Assembly: GCA_004194705.1 (NCBI GenBank)
Contig: SADC01001384.1
Coordinates: 62,001 to 126,000 of the forward strand
Length of the DNA: 64,000 bases
Direction: 5' to 3'
Source of the DNA: Ditylenchus dipsaci
Taxonomy: Eukaryota > Nematoda > Chromadorea > Rhabditida > Anguinidae
In this document: positions 44,030 through 54,299 of the stretch, piece after piece
Numbering within the stretch: position 1 is the first letter of the stretch
Layout of the letters: each line of letters starts with the position of its first letter
Made by a program: the position numbers and the translations under genes
The notes under the pieces: generated by a model
Database searches by the model: none
Told to the model about the DNA's origin: nothing
The model's input: the letters and a program-made list of their open reading frames with translations, nothing else

Positions 44030-44353
44030 TCAAACGGCGCAGATCGGAGACTCTGAAATCGAAAAGGGCAAATTAGAATACACAATAAAATTAGTCATGT
44101 TGTTGCTTAATAGCTGGCTCTGCTGCTTGGAATATCGTGGACTGAATGGAGTTGCAATCGGCTCCACTCTAGATTTTTTCGCCTCGGAATGTTCCAATCC
44201 TTTGTTCGCTAACTTTTCCTTGTGCCTTGCCGATTTCAGGTGACCCGAAAGATAAGTTGTTGATCCACTCTTTGGCAGTGTAAGCTTTTCACCACATGTG
44301 CAAATAGCCTTTCCACCGACTTTCTTAAACGATTTCCAAACTTCGCTTGGCAT
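44030..44353 (-). CDS. BED-type zinc finger fragment of a hAT transposase
   Basis: Minus strand, MPSEVWKSFKK then AICTCGE and TTYLSGHLKSARHKEKL: the Trp, Cys-x-Cys and His-x5-His spacing of a BED finger. It is preceded by a good acceptor (TTTTTTTTGTTTTAG) directly before the ATG. The frame ends in the BED tail (KKSRVEPIATPF...), without the catalytic domain; the rest was presumably displaced when the mariner-type MITE inserted or was deleted. It belongs to the element 43333-44520. Confidence 0.6.
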   Translation of the reverse strand: MPSEVWKSFKKVGGKAICTCGEKLTLPKSGSTTYLSGHLKSARHKEKLANKGLEHSEAKKSRVEPIATPFSPRYSKQQSQLLSNNMTNFIVYSNLPFSISESPICAV

Positions 44354-44756
44354 TTTTCTAAAACAAAAAAAATTCACAATTACATTTTTTTGTGTGCTGC
44401 AAGTTCCAATCTTGAGCTCGAAAATGAGCGCTCGTAATTCGAAAGCATAATTCAAAAGTTTTTTCGAGCGCTCGAAATTCGAAATTTTTCGAACTTTCGA
44501 GCGCTTGCAAATTTTAGTAATTTTTTAAGAAATTGATTCTTTTCAAAAAATCATATCTCAATACACTACAACATGACAATAAGATGCTCCTTGAGCGCTG
44601 AACGTACGATTAAACGTTTGACCAGTTAAAAATATGAAAATGCCCGTCATTTTTTAAAAAGACCTTACTGAATCTTCTAATATATTCCAAATAAACTTCA
44701 TATACTATTGAAAAAAGGACAAGGGCTACGAAACGACATGTTTGAAACAATTGCCT

Positions 44757-45262
44757 ATACAGTCGAATCTCCCGATAGTGTACATCCTAAAAGTTCGTTC
44801 CCGCCTAGGGTCCGACACTTTTTTCATCTCAATTTCTAATTTTTTTTGCTGATTCTGTTTTGACAGTCTGGCCGCAAATATCGGAAGGATTCCGATTTCG
44901 CCGATCGTTTTTCATTTCCCTATATAATTTTTCTCTAAAAATTCAAAACCTCCCGATAGTGTACCGTATTCTCTCTATTAGTTCCACATGTGGGATTATT
45001 TTTCAATCGTTCGAAAATCGGAAAAATTTGGAGTCTATCTCGCGATTTTCGGGTGCTCAACCGAAATCTAAAAAGTGGCATCAATAGAGCACGTGGGAGT
45101 TAAGAAAATGCAATAAACAGCTTTGTTAAATTTTTCACTGAGCTGAGATACAGTTTCTCAAAGTTGGGCGTGTGGGTTAATAGAGAGTGTGGAACTAATA
45201 GAGAGAATACGGTACACCATTTTGAAAATAAGACGTACACTATTGGGAGGCTTTGCTTTTTA
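44757..45262. mobile_element. Tc1-like MITE interrupted by a CCGTATTT MITE
   Basis: Starts ACAGTCGAATCTCCCGATAG; the repeat CTCCCGATAGTGTA recurs at 44950 and the right arm ends ACACTATTGGGAGGCT. The related copy at 1683-1895 shows the uninterrupted interior. Confidence 0.7.
44964..45212. mobile_element. MITE, CCGTATTT family, word GTTCCAC
   Basis: TA-flanked (44962-44963, 45213-45214). The left end has the inverted-type pair TAGTTCCACATGTGGGATTAT; the right end has GTGTGGGTTAATAGAGA and GTGTGGAACTAATAGAGA. Confidence 0.9.
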
Positions 45263-45264
45263 GA

Positions 45265-46050
45265 GAAAAAAAATATAATAAAATGAAAAACGATCGGCGA
45301 TATAGGAATATGATATTATGTGGAAACTAAGTGATTATTTATGCTTAGAGCCACAAAGTCAAAGGATGAGGCTTTGTACAGCCAAATGTGGCTTCGATAG
45401 TCACATAGTGCCAACCTTGGAGGAGAGTGTGCTTTCATTTTCTCCATTTTTTAAATCAATATGAATATTAAATTAACAAAAAGTTATATCGACACTTTTA
45501 TTAACTTTTAAAAATTTTTAAAAAATATAAACTTTCAAATAATCTTTGAACAATCTTACTTGACACTAGCTATTTAAAGTTTTTAAAATACCGCATACAA
45601 ACCTGGAAACCAGTAAATAATGACTCAGAATTCTACTGTGTGAATTCAATTGTGTGAAAAAATAAACTTTACTCCCTGCTGTTATTTTTCAATTTTCTCT
45701 CTATTTATCTTAATTTTTATCTTTGGTTCAAATAAACGTTTTTTATTTGCTATTTTAACAACATACCGTATTTCCTCTAATAGAGCCCCCCCCTTCTAAT
45801 AGATTCCCCTCTAGAGGATGAGTGAAAAAACAGTCAACTCGTCTTTTCGAATTTTTTGACTTTATTTCTTGTTATTATGTGTGTTTTTTCTCAAAGTTCT
45901 GAACTTGTGACCACGCAACTGAAAGTCTATTTCACTGGCTACACAATGGTATAAAAATTTCAGTTCCGTCCACAAAAAGAGGTCTATTTTAATAAAACGA
46001 AGACTCTTTGATTGATTGATGTTGATGTTTACTATTTCCCGTTTTTAGGA
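45265..46050. other. Gene-poor stretch with a truncated MITE
   Basis: AT-rich. A CCGTATTT-family left end begins at 45766 (words AGAGCCC and AGATTCCCC) and loses identity after about 45845. No exon seen. Confidence 0.4.
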
Positions 46051-46056
46051 TAATCG

Positions 46057-46182
46057 CTAGGATCCCACGATATACGATTTCACAGCCTTAACTGCAACTG
46101 CGACGACCAAAAGGGCTTTAAAAATCAGCGTCACAGTTGCAGCCAATCTTTTCCGCGTCGTTGTAGTGTCGGGGTTAGCCAT
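46057..46182 (-). CDS. 41-residue single-helix membrane micro-ORF
   Basis: Minus strand. ATG at 46182, TAG at 46057-46059. The product begins MANPDTTTTRKRL and then has a hydrophobic helix (ATVTLIFKALLVVAVAV). The ATG lies two bases after a strong acceptor (long T-run then ACTTTATCAG), and the codons are GC-richer than the surroundings. It starts 73 bases after the stop of the next upstream minus-strand gene (46256), a spacing seen in nematode operons, where the downstream gene is trans-spliced. Too short for the family to be recognised. It could also be the last exon of something else. Confidence 0.45.
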   Translation of the reverse strand: MANPDTTTTRKRLAATVTLIFKALLVVAVAVKAVKSYIVGS

Positions 46183-46255
46183 CCTGATAAAGTAAAAAAA
46201 TAAAAAAAAACATTTTTTTTCTTGAGTTAGCAGTCATACAATGCAAAAATAGGCT

Positions 46256-46786
46256 TTATATCACATAGAATATAAAATAAGAAGACAAGATAGACACAAA
46301 AACAAAAATAAATATAAATATATATTGAAAAGAGACATTTGAATTCTTTTTTGGGACGATAATTTCAATAGTTGGAAGAGAAATTTTTGGGACAATAATT
46401 TCACTTTCAACATTTTCTGCGGTTTGAGCTTGATAGGATATGAGTTGTACATTTTTTTTCAAAATCAGAGTCTGAAAATTTTCAATTTCTTGTGTGTCAT
46501 TCTGAAGCTGTGTAAGCTGCTGCTCTTTATCATTTTTGAGTTCAGCGTATCTTTTTATTATAGCTGAATACAATTCTGGAGACTCTTGTCTAAGCATTTT
46601 CTGCGCCTTACTAGTCAAATAAAAAGAATAGAATGGAAGCCCTTTTTGGAGAAAAACTTCGTTCATGGCAATGGAGCCAGCATTAGATTGGTATTCTAGC
46701 GTTCCTCTTTGATCAATAATATCTTTTTTCTTGGTTTCTTGGTTTTGAAGAATGGTGATGTTGATTTGCAAAAGCTCATTGATTAA
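46256..46786 (-). CDS. C-terminally membrane-anchored coiled protein, 5' partial
   Basis: Minus strand exon of about 176 codons, opening after acceptor AATTTTTTCAG at 46786. The sequence is mostly helical with Gln/Glu/Lys-rich coiled-coil stretches (LKNDKEQQLTQLQNDTQEIE), then a Pro-containing linker and a C-terminal hydrophobic segment (YIFIFIFVFVSILSSYFIF) ending at the stop, so it is probably a tail-anchored or type II protein. The upstream exon was not found; the region beyond 46835 is repeat DNA. No family recognised. Confidence 0.6.
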   Translation of the reverse strand, partial: LINELLQINITILQNQETKKKDIIDQRGTLEYQSNAGSIAMNEVFLQKGLPFYSFYLTSKAQKMLRQESPELYSAIIKRYAELKNDKEQQLTQLQNDTQEIENFQTLILKKNVQLISYQAQTAENVESEIIVPKISLPTIEIIVPKKNSNVSFQYIFIFIFVFVSILSSYFIFYVI

Positions 46787-46849
46787 CTGAAAAAATTTAT
46801 TTAAAAAATAAGCATTTTCCAAACAACTCTACAATCAGTCGTGAATTTC

Positions 46850-47500
46850 GGAAGAAAAAAGTGTTTTTTCAGGAAATCCGTATTTTTTGGACACCAGCTT
46901 TTGGCAAAAACCGCCATAAAATTGTAAATCGGCACGCACCCTCCTTATTTTTAGTGCATCAGATAGAAAACTTAATTCTGCATCTTTTTTACAAAAAAAT
47001 TTGAAAATAGACGGAGAAAGTAAGAACAAAATCGTGTTTAAAATTCGCTGCTCGTCCTAACCTTTTTCAGTTTTTCACGTAATACTTTTTTCACAAAGAT
47101 TTACTGTCGTGTTTCTAATCCTTTTCAAGATAATAAATATTCAAATAAGTCATACTTATTTAATTCAAATGTTTATTGTCTTGTAAGGAGTTGGAAATAT
47201 GAAAGTAAATTTCTACGTGTAAGAGCAGTTTCACATGCAAATTGGGTACGGTGAGCAAACATCCGATGTCAGAATTCCAGGTTTGAATTGTAAAAAAAAT
47301 TCTCGTCAAAAACTGAAAAAAGTTAGGACGACTAGCGATCTTCAAAAGCTGTTTGGTTTTACTTCCCTCCGCTTTTTTCGGCAATTTTTTGTCAGAAAGA
47401 TGCAAAATTTAATTCTCTTTCTGATGCACTAAAAATCAGAAGGGTGCAGGCTGATTTCCAATTTTCATGGCGGTTTTTTAAAAAATTTTAAAATTGGTGT
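46850..47500. repeat. Palindromic repeat around 47165
   Basis: Arms with CGCACCCTCCTTATTTTTAG and AGTTAGGACGAC-type words pair across a centre CTTATTTAATTCAAATG. Same family as 23300-23930; the right arm is also the start of the long inverted repeat. Confidence 0.6.
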
Positions 47501-48795
47501 TGTAAAAATGCTGATTTTTTGAAGAAAAAAAAACACATTTTTATGCTGTAATTTACAACAGATTGTTAAATTATTGTTCCTATAAGGTATGTGGGTGTGC
47601 GCATCTCAACTCCAAGCCCCCTGCACCCCCTGCGCCCTCGAAGGGGGTGCAGGGGTGCAGGGGCTTAGTACACTAGTACACTTGATCATAAAATGCATAT
47701 AGAGTCTATTTTTGCCACGGCCCGAGTTGAAAAACATGGTAAAGCAGCTAAAAAAAGTGGCCCCTGTATTATTCCCTTCCCCTCCCAATACAGCCTAAAA
47801 TCCCTTTTAAATTGCTTTTCTGGACTTTTTATGGCGAAATTATTGCTTAAAAATGTGTTTTGACCACTCCTAAAAATCTTGATCTTAGGGGGGGGGGCTT
47901 TAGAACCGAGTAGGTCCGATTTTTTGGGGGGGGGGGGGGTGTTATTACCGAGTAGCGTCCGCGTTTCTATGCTGTCATTCACAACAGATTGTTAAGTTCT
48001 TGTTCCTATTAGGAATAACAACTGTTTTTTGCGTCGAACAAGCTTTTTAACAAGTGTACATCATTAAATTTTCACAAACTATGATTCCTTTTAAGAAATA
48101 TGCTGGTTTTTCTGAGCACCAAACTTTAAGAGGCCACAGCTCGGCAAATTACCAACAAAAAATAGTCGAAAATTAGTGCTAACGTTACCAGCACATTGCA
48201 AGCTTCCGTTTGAATCAGACACTTGATTTATAGTTTTCCACTGGTTCGACATGCTATCAATAAAACTACAAAATCACAAAACTTCTCTTATACAAACTTT
48301 AGTATGGATCGTATGTATTTTTGACTACGAATTCCTAAAAATAGCCGCTAAAAAGCTTTTTCGAATCATGAAATGAACTACTTTTTTTTACTCAAAATTG
48401 CAAAGCATAACCTGTTTGGTAGTATAAAAAATTCAATTTCGATCAGAGGAACCCCAAAACTTTAGCAGGTACCACCTGTTCAGGTGTTTATCCATCAATG
48501 AGCTAAATTTTTGTTCTGGTTAGGATTGACATCAAATCATTCTATCATTGCATTCTCGAATGGAGTTTTATACGACCAAGTGGTATTCGATACTACCCAC
48601 GTTTTATTTATTAAGCATTCTGGTTTATAACTTTCCGGTGAGCAAACCGTTTGACGAGACTGATTTTAGAGAGTTAATCGTTCGGTGAGTTTACTTTTTG
48701 ACGATGGATAACCCGACCCATTGAACCATTTTATAAATTTTAAATTTGCTGTAAAAAAGTTTATTGGAATTTTCAATATCAACGACAACATGTGA
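47175..48795 (+). repeat. Long inverted repeat, left copy
   Basis: Matches the complement of 62418-64000 for its full length, including the GC hairpin (47580-47720), the G-run and ACCGAGTAGCGTCCGCG block (47885-47965), and the segment CAGGTACCACCTGTTCAGG (48470). The partner runs off the window end. Confidence 0.85.
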
Positions 48796-49040
48796 TGTTT
48801 CCTTGTTAGCTTGTAATTAACAAAACATGTCGTCCTACTTCTCATTCATTTTTCGAGTGCGTGGTTGAGAAAAAGGGAGAGAAATTTAACTCTAATTTGC
48901 CAGTGGATTCACTGCTGAATTCGCAGTCATCAGAATTTAGTTAAAAAAAGATTAAGCCAAAATTACCAAATCTCTTTGTTGATTTAGTCGAAAAAGGTGA
49001 GCATTGACAAAGGTCAAAGCAAATACTGATTCACCTCTTA

Positions 49041-49238
49041 TTTGGGAGCTTTCTTCTTAAGATTCAGAGCACTGTCTACTGGATCCTCAACCAACAACAA
49101 AATAAGTTTCAAACAATCTAGACGGTCATTAGAAAAAGCAATATCACTCAAAATTTCAATAGGTAGTTTGCTAAGAACACAAGTACTCTCATTAGTAATA
49201 GTCTTAGCAGGAGTAGTTTTCTCGAAACGTTTTGGCCA
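49041..49238 (-). CDS. Small ORF carried by the long repeat, unknown
   Basis: Minus strand, 65 codons starting MWPKRFEKTTPAK and containing KLPIEILSDIAF and LKLILLLVEDPVDSAL. The second repeat copy (about 58990-59096) keeps the last 40 or so codons. The differences I could see between the copies there are at synonymous positions (for example GTA/GTC, GAG/GAA, CTT/TTG, AAG/AAA, CCC/CCG), which suggests the frame was under selection. In the second copy the stop is shifted by one base and the 5' part is deleted. No family recognised. Confidence 0.5.
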
Positions 49239-49843
49239 CATTTTATACAAAATTTAAAGAAGAAGTACTTATAAAAGGGAAATATATATATCAAATGAAA
49301 AAAAACACTAAGAAAGTTAGCAAAAATTTACAATAAATATTTTTGATTGACATGAGAAACAATAAAATAGAAAGTTTTTATACTTTTGGAAGACTATTTC
49401 ATAATTAATTTGTCAACAGTGAATTTTTTAACTGGTAAATATTTAATATGGTAAATTCGTCAAAAAATAATTCTTCGACGGATTTTCTACTCGTACAAAT
49501 TCAATAGCAGAAAAACAAGCATTGTTGTGGTTACAAATCATAAAGGTGCCTCTATCGGCGACTCTATCAAATTTTTAAATTTAAAGGTACTGGATACCTT
49601 CAACCTTGGGTACTGCCACCTGAATACCACGACCAGTCGAGTAAATCCATCTGTGTACCTGGGTACCACTAGCTGTGACCACTACCTTGGCACCACTACC
49701 TGGGGTTCACTGCCTGGGTATCACCACCTCGGAAGCAATACCTGGTTACCATCAGCTAAATCAGAGCTATTCATTGCGCGCAAATTTGTATCATTGTGAT
49801 TATAGTTTTACAGAAGATTTATGATTTTCGGAAAGGTCCAGTT

Positions 49844-50696
49844 CAGGGGTGCGTCGGAATTCCGAAATCCGATACTTTTTGAGTTCCGAATTCCGAAATC
49901 CGAATTCCGAAAGAAATGTCAAGTTCCGAATTCCGAAATCCGAAAACCGAAAAATGTCTTGCAATAAAATCAAATTTAGCTTTTCCTCGGTATTTGTTAA
50001 CCCGAATTCAAGTTTTCTTCTATGTTTTCTTTGTTCCCGTCATACATCTGCCACCTTTGCTGGCGCCGACAAGTATTTGGTTCGGGCCCATTCCGGTGGT
50101 TTGTATGTATTCAGTGGTTCGGGCTCCATCCTGGTGGTTCGGGTGTATCCTCGTTGTTTTGGCTTGACCGCTTACAACTTTGAATATTAATGCGGATTGA
50201 ACTGTTTTGAGCCATATATTGAAGGTTTCTTTGATCCCCCTGCTATTTTTTTTTAATTTTTCAGGCCTTTGGCTTAGCCAAGGGTAGGTCAGCGTATCTT
50301 AGGACGGACTCAAACATATCTTGGACTCATGTTCAAGTCCATCCCAGCATACGCTGCCCTGCCCTTGCCTAAGCTTGAGCCTAGAAAACCATAAAGAAAT
50401 AACTACAGGGGGACCAAGGCAAAACCCCCATCCTCGCATTGTAATATAAGGCACTGTTCTGTTTGTTATGAAAAATTGAATTCGAAAAAATCTTGAAATT
50501 TTGATTCTCATTTTTGGAGCTCGGAAATTTTCCGAAATCCGAAGTCCGAATTCCGAAATTCGATACTTTTTGAGTTCCGAATTTCTAATTCCGAAAAAAT
50601 AGGTCAAGTTCCGAAATCCGAATTCCGATTCCGAAAATTCTGGAGTTCCGATTACGAATTCCGTTCCGATTTTTGTCCGGTTCCGACGCAATCCTG
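49844..50696. mobile_element. hAT-type element, word ATTCCGAAATCCG, with empty site elsewhere
   Basis: Perfect 8-bp duplication GTCCAGTT (49836-49843, 50697-50704). Ends CAGGGGTGCGTCGGAA and TTCCGACGCAATCCTG. TTCCGAAATCCGAATTCCG words fill both arms. A palindromic Merlin-type MITE (50225-50425) is nested. The homologous site without the element is at 59501-59508. Confidence 0.95.
50225..50425. mobile_element. Palindromic MITE with Merlin-like ends, nested
   Basis: GATCCCCCTGCTATTTTT at the left, ACAGGGGGACCAAGGC at the right; stem GCCAAGGGTAGGTCAGCGTA with TACGCTGCCCTGCCCTTGCC. Confidence 0.75.
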
Positions 50697-51259
50697 GTCC
50701 AGTTACTGAATATCCTTTTTTTTCGACACTAAAAATCAAATTTTTTGCCTACAAATCACTTCTAGCTAAATGCTTAGAAGAAAATAAAAGAACAAAATCG
50801 TGCGGTTACTTTGGCACTGAATACATGAATAGTTTACAATAAAAAGGCGACTAATTACGCAAGATTAATATATAAGTTATAACGTAACTTTTCTATAACT
50901 TTCTACTCGCTGAAAAAACCACTGATTCCGACAAAGGGTCGTGTTCAGCCTTGTCGATTTGCATTTAAAACCGCTCTCAACATAAAGAAAGTCACTGCTA
51001 CATTTATAGTTCCCATGAAAACAAAAAAATATTCAAATTTGAAAATGAAGTGTTCATTTTCTTGAGACAAATTTAAAAAAGCTCAAAACCATCTCAATCG
51101 TGGTTTTTTAAATGTTGAGAAAACACTTTTTTAAGATTGGGCAAGCACTTTTTTCTAAGAAAATAAAAAAGTTAGTTTTGCCTTGAGAGAACAAGACAAA
51201 AATATGTGAAGAATATCAAAAGATCATTTTCAAATTGGCGCCTTTCATTACTTTCTGAA

Positions 51260-52127
51260 ACGGGTGGTATTTAATTTTGCCCCCTAATTACTGAAATATG
51301 CCGCCTAATTCGCTGAAAAATGCCCCCTAATTTTTCTTTCCGATCGTTTTCAGTAGGGTTGGTTGAATGGTAATTACCCGGAAAAATACTTTTCCGGCCT
51401 TATTTCTCTGTAATTACTTGGGTAATTACCCGGAAAGTATTTCTCCGGAGAATTACCCAACCCTAGTTTTCAGTCAAAATTTCGCGGGAATTTAAATTTT
51501 TCAGTCAAAAAATAACTTGAATTGGTCAGAATCCCGCTCCGGAATGGCCAGAAGCCCCTGAAAATTGGTTTTTTGGGGGTTTACTAAAGGGGAAGTAAAC
51601 TTTTTGCGGAAATTCGATTGAGCGGATCAGAATTCCAGTCCGATCGGCTGAATCTCTCAGAATTTCAACCTGAACCATTCCTAACCATCTTAAACCGCCT
51701 AAGCACTGATTTAGGGTAGTTAGATACTGATCTGGAGCAGTTTGGGATGGTTTAGCGCGGTTTAAGATGGTTGAGAATGGTTCCGGATGAAATTCTTAGT
51801 GATTCAGCCGATCGGCCCAGAATTCTGATGTGCTCAACCGAATTTTCGCAGAAAGTTTACCCCCCTTTTAATAAACCCCGAAAAACCAACTTTCAGGCGG
51901 TTGTGGCCATTCCGGAATGGGATTCTGACCAATCCAAGTTATTTTTCGACTGAAAAATTTAAATTCCCGCGAAATTTTGACTAGAAACGATGAAAGAGAA
52001 AAATTAGGGGGCATTTTTCAGCGAATTAGGGCGCAATTTTCAGCAATTAGGGGGCATTTTTCAGTAATTAGGGGCAATTAAAATTAGGGGCATTTTTCCC
52101 GAAATTAGGTGGTATTTTTCAGCAATA
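51260..52127. mobile_element. MULE-like foldback, word TGCCCCCTAATT
   Basis: Left end GGGTGGTATTTAATTTTGCC as in the 24-kb foldback. Arrays of TGCCCCCTAATT-NNTGAAA at both arms; the arms match 24124-24330 loosely (TGGTCAGAATCCC, GGGGGTTTACTAAAGG). The right end is cut or rearranged where 52128 begins. A hAT MITE (51354-51465) is inserted in the left arm. Confidence 0.75.
51354..51465. mobile_element. Short hAT-type MITE, word GTAATTACCCGG
   Basis: Perfect 8-bp duplication GTTTTCAG (51346-51353, 51466-51473). Ends TAGGGTTGG and CCAACCCTA; the 112-bp body is nearly all GGTAATTACCCGGAAA words in both senses. Confidence 0.93.
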
Positions 52128-53131
52128 GACGAGGATTAAATGTGCCACCTTTTGGATGAAAATTGCCACCTTTGGCTGAAAAGTGCCAACTTTTGTTCAA
52201 ATGTGGGTAATCTGACGAGAAGGATTTCTATTCACAAGAAATTACTGATGTGCCTATTGGAGGAAAGCGAAGGAAGAGAAGAAAGCGGAAGGCTTTTTAT
52301 GGTGTTTTTTCTAGCATATTTTGGCATTTTTCGCGTTTTTAGAGCATATTTGCATATTTACTACGTATTCTGACTTTTTGGTTTATATTTTGGTCATATT
52401 TTGACTATTTATGCTTAAAAATTTTAAATATCAAACATATATGCTGGATTTTTGTTATCTTCTTATTCAAACGTGGTCTTTTTAGCTGAATCACCTTGAC
52501 ACCTATGAGCAAACATTTATTTTCGGTCAAACTCTGTTTTAGGAAAACAGTGGTCCTTGTCTGAAAACACATCTTTACAAGATTTGACAAAGTATAAAGT
52601 TTGTGCGGCGTTACAGCTTTAACTTAGCACTTTAAAGTGATAGTTTGAAATAAAAAAAAGTTCTGTCTTCATTCACCTGTCATAGATTTTCATATGGCGA
52701 AAATGACAAAACCTAAATTCTTTTTCAAACTAATCATTTTTACTTACAAGCCATTTTTAGGGCATATTTTGTCAAATTTTCAGCATATTTCGCGATTTTC
52801 AGGGCATATTTCGCTGTTTTAGGGTATATTTTATGCGCCTATTTCTCATTTTTGAAAGCATATAAATCCGGTCCTTATTGATGAGTAAAGAAAATTATGT
52901 TTTGTTCGAAATAGTTTCTCATTGTAACTTTTGTGTAATGGAATGAAATAAAGACTATCATTTGCAGATAATTAAGATAGAATTGTAGTGAAATGATTAG
53001 TTAGAAGAAAACTATAGTGTGAGGCTTGAAAAGTAGGTGAGTGTAGTATCAGCGATGTGGCGTGGTGGGTGTAGAATACAGTAGATAAGGTGGCACTTTT
53101 TAGCCAAAAGGTAGCACATTTAATCCTCGTC
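52128..53131. mobile_element. MULE-like element, word TGCCACCTTTTGG
   Basis: Ends GACGAGGATTAAATGTGCC and AGCACATTTAATCCTCGTC. Subterminal repeats TTGCCACCTTTGGCTGAAAAG on the left and GGTGGCACTTTTTAGCCAAAAG on the right. It holds the transposase tail fragment EITDVPIGGKRRKRR (about 52225-52290). No clear target duplication. Confidence 0.65.
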
Positions 53132-53180
53132 CGAAAAAAGGCTCTATGTAGAATACAGTAGATAAGGTGGCACAGGAAAC
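53060..53180. repeat. Short direct repeat at element edge
   Basis: GTAGAATACAGTAGATAAGG followed by TGGCAC occurs at about 53069 and again at 53148, spanning the right end of the preceding element. Confidence 0.6.
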
Positions 53181-53975
53181 CGGATTTGCAACCCAAAACC
53201 ATGAATTTTTTTTGATTCAAGTGGAAAATCACTTGGTTTTGTTGATGCATTAAAAAGTATAACGTTCCAAGTATAACGTTTGACTCAAACATTTTGAACT
53301 CTCAGGTTTCGGATTATCGTTGTTAGCTCGTTTTAGAAGGCTTAGCTCGTGAACTGGTCTATAGCTACATGAACAACATACTAACAGAACCACGAGGTTG
53401 TCCACCTAGATCGATTTTTTTAAACATTTTTAGATTGTGATGGGATCAGGGAGTCTCAGGATGGTTAGGAAAACCACCTGGGACCTTTCTTAAACAAGTG
53501 TATACCTCCTAAGCTAGTGTCCACTTCCAGAATTCTACATTTTGGATTCAGCCATAATTAATTGAAAATCATCATACCGTTATACCAGAATCGCGTCCTG
53601 AACATGATTTGATAATGCTGAAACACCAAATTGACATGCAAGAACCTTAGTTTTGGAGTATTTTTTAGTGTTAGTAGTGTTAGTATGGAGGTGGTGGTAC
53701 ATTGAAAGTGGTACTCAGGCGGTAGTACAAAAGCACTGATCAGGTATCAGTTTTCAGGCTGAGGTCTAGGTAAAAGGTTCGATAGTAGTAAAATTCTGTT
53801 TTCCAGGCTAATTTTTAGTTTTTATAATTAGTTTCATATGACTTCGTACGGCTTAAAAAGATTAGTACACATTAGCACCTGAATGGCAGCACTCAGTTGG
53901 CACGCTTGTATATAAGACCTTTTCCTGTAATGCATCTGACCATGTTGGTAGCCATATTATCTGGATGTCCCATGT
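53180..53975. other. Region without recognised genes
   Basis: Contains GAGGTTGTCCACCTAGATCG (53395), similar to the arm of the foldback at 24350, and dispersed short words. No exon. Confidence 0.3.
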
Positions 53976-54290
53976 ATCAACAAAACCAAGTGGTCGTCCA
54001 CTTGGATCAAAAATTTTTGTTTTCATTTTCGGGTTTCAAATTTTGTTTTCAGCACTAATTCGAGCATTCTAAAGATGATCGACAGTAGTAAAATTGCGTT
54101 TTGAAAGATTTACGAAAACTATAAATTTCTAAAGATGGTATGACAGTGCTAAAAAATTACGCTCTGCAAGATTTGCAAAAACTGTGAAAGTACCATCAAA
54201 ACGTAATTTTACAATTGTCTAACCATCTTAAGAATGCTCGAATTGGTGCAGAAAAAATTTTGAAACCCGAAAACTAAAAAAAAATTTTGA
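53975..54290. repeat. Palindrome related to the 24-kb foldback centre
   Basis: AACCAAGTGGTCGTCCACTT then arms with GCACTAATTCGAGCATTCTAA and TTAAGAATGCTCGAATTGGTG. It matches the central part of 23944-25071. Confidence 0.65.
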
Positions 54291-54299
54291 TTCGTATGT

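Larger units (their letters stand above)
43333..44520 (-). mobile_element. hAT-type element, word GAGCGCTCGA, hosting a mariner-type MITE
   Basis: The left end CAGGGTTGTCGAGCGCTCG follows AATTTCAG; a near copy AATTTTAG follows the right array (about 44512), where the last terminal bases appear lost. CGAGCGCTCGAAATTCGAAA arrays occur at both ends. It carries a BED finger gene and the element 43536-43979. Confidence 0.6.
48520..51250 (+). repeat. Direct repeat copy A
   Basis: Matches 57840-59990 in the same sense with gaps: copy A has an extra stretch at about 49150-49450 and the hAT element 49844-50696. Shared landmarks: CATGTGATGTTTCCTTGTTAGC and CTTGGGTACTGCCACCT. Confidence 0.8.
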
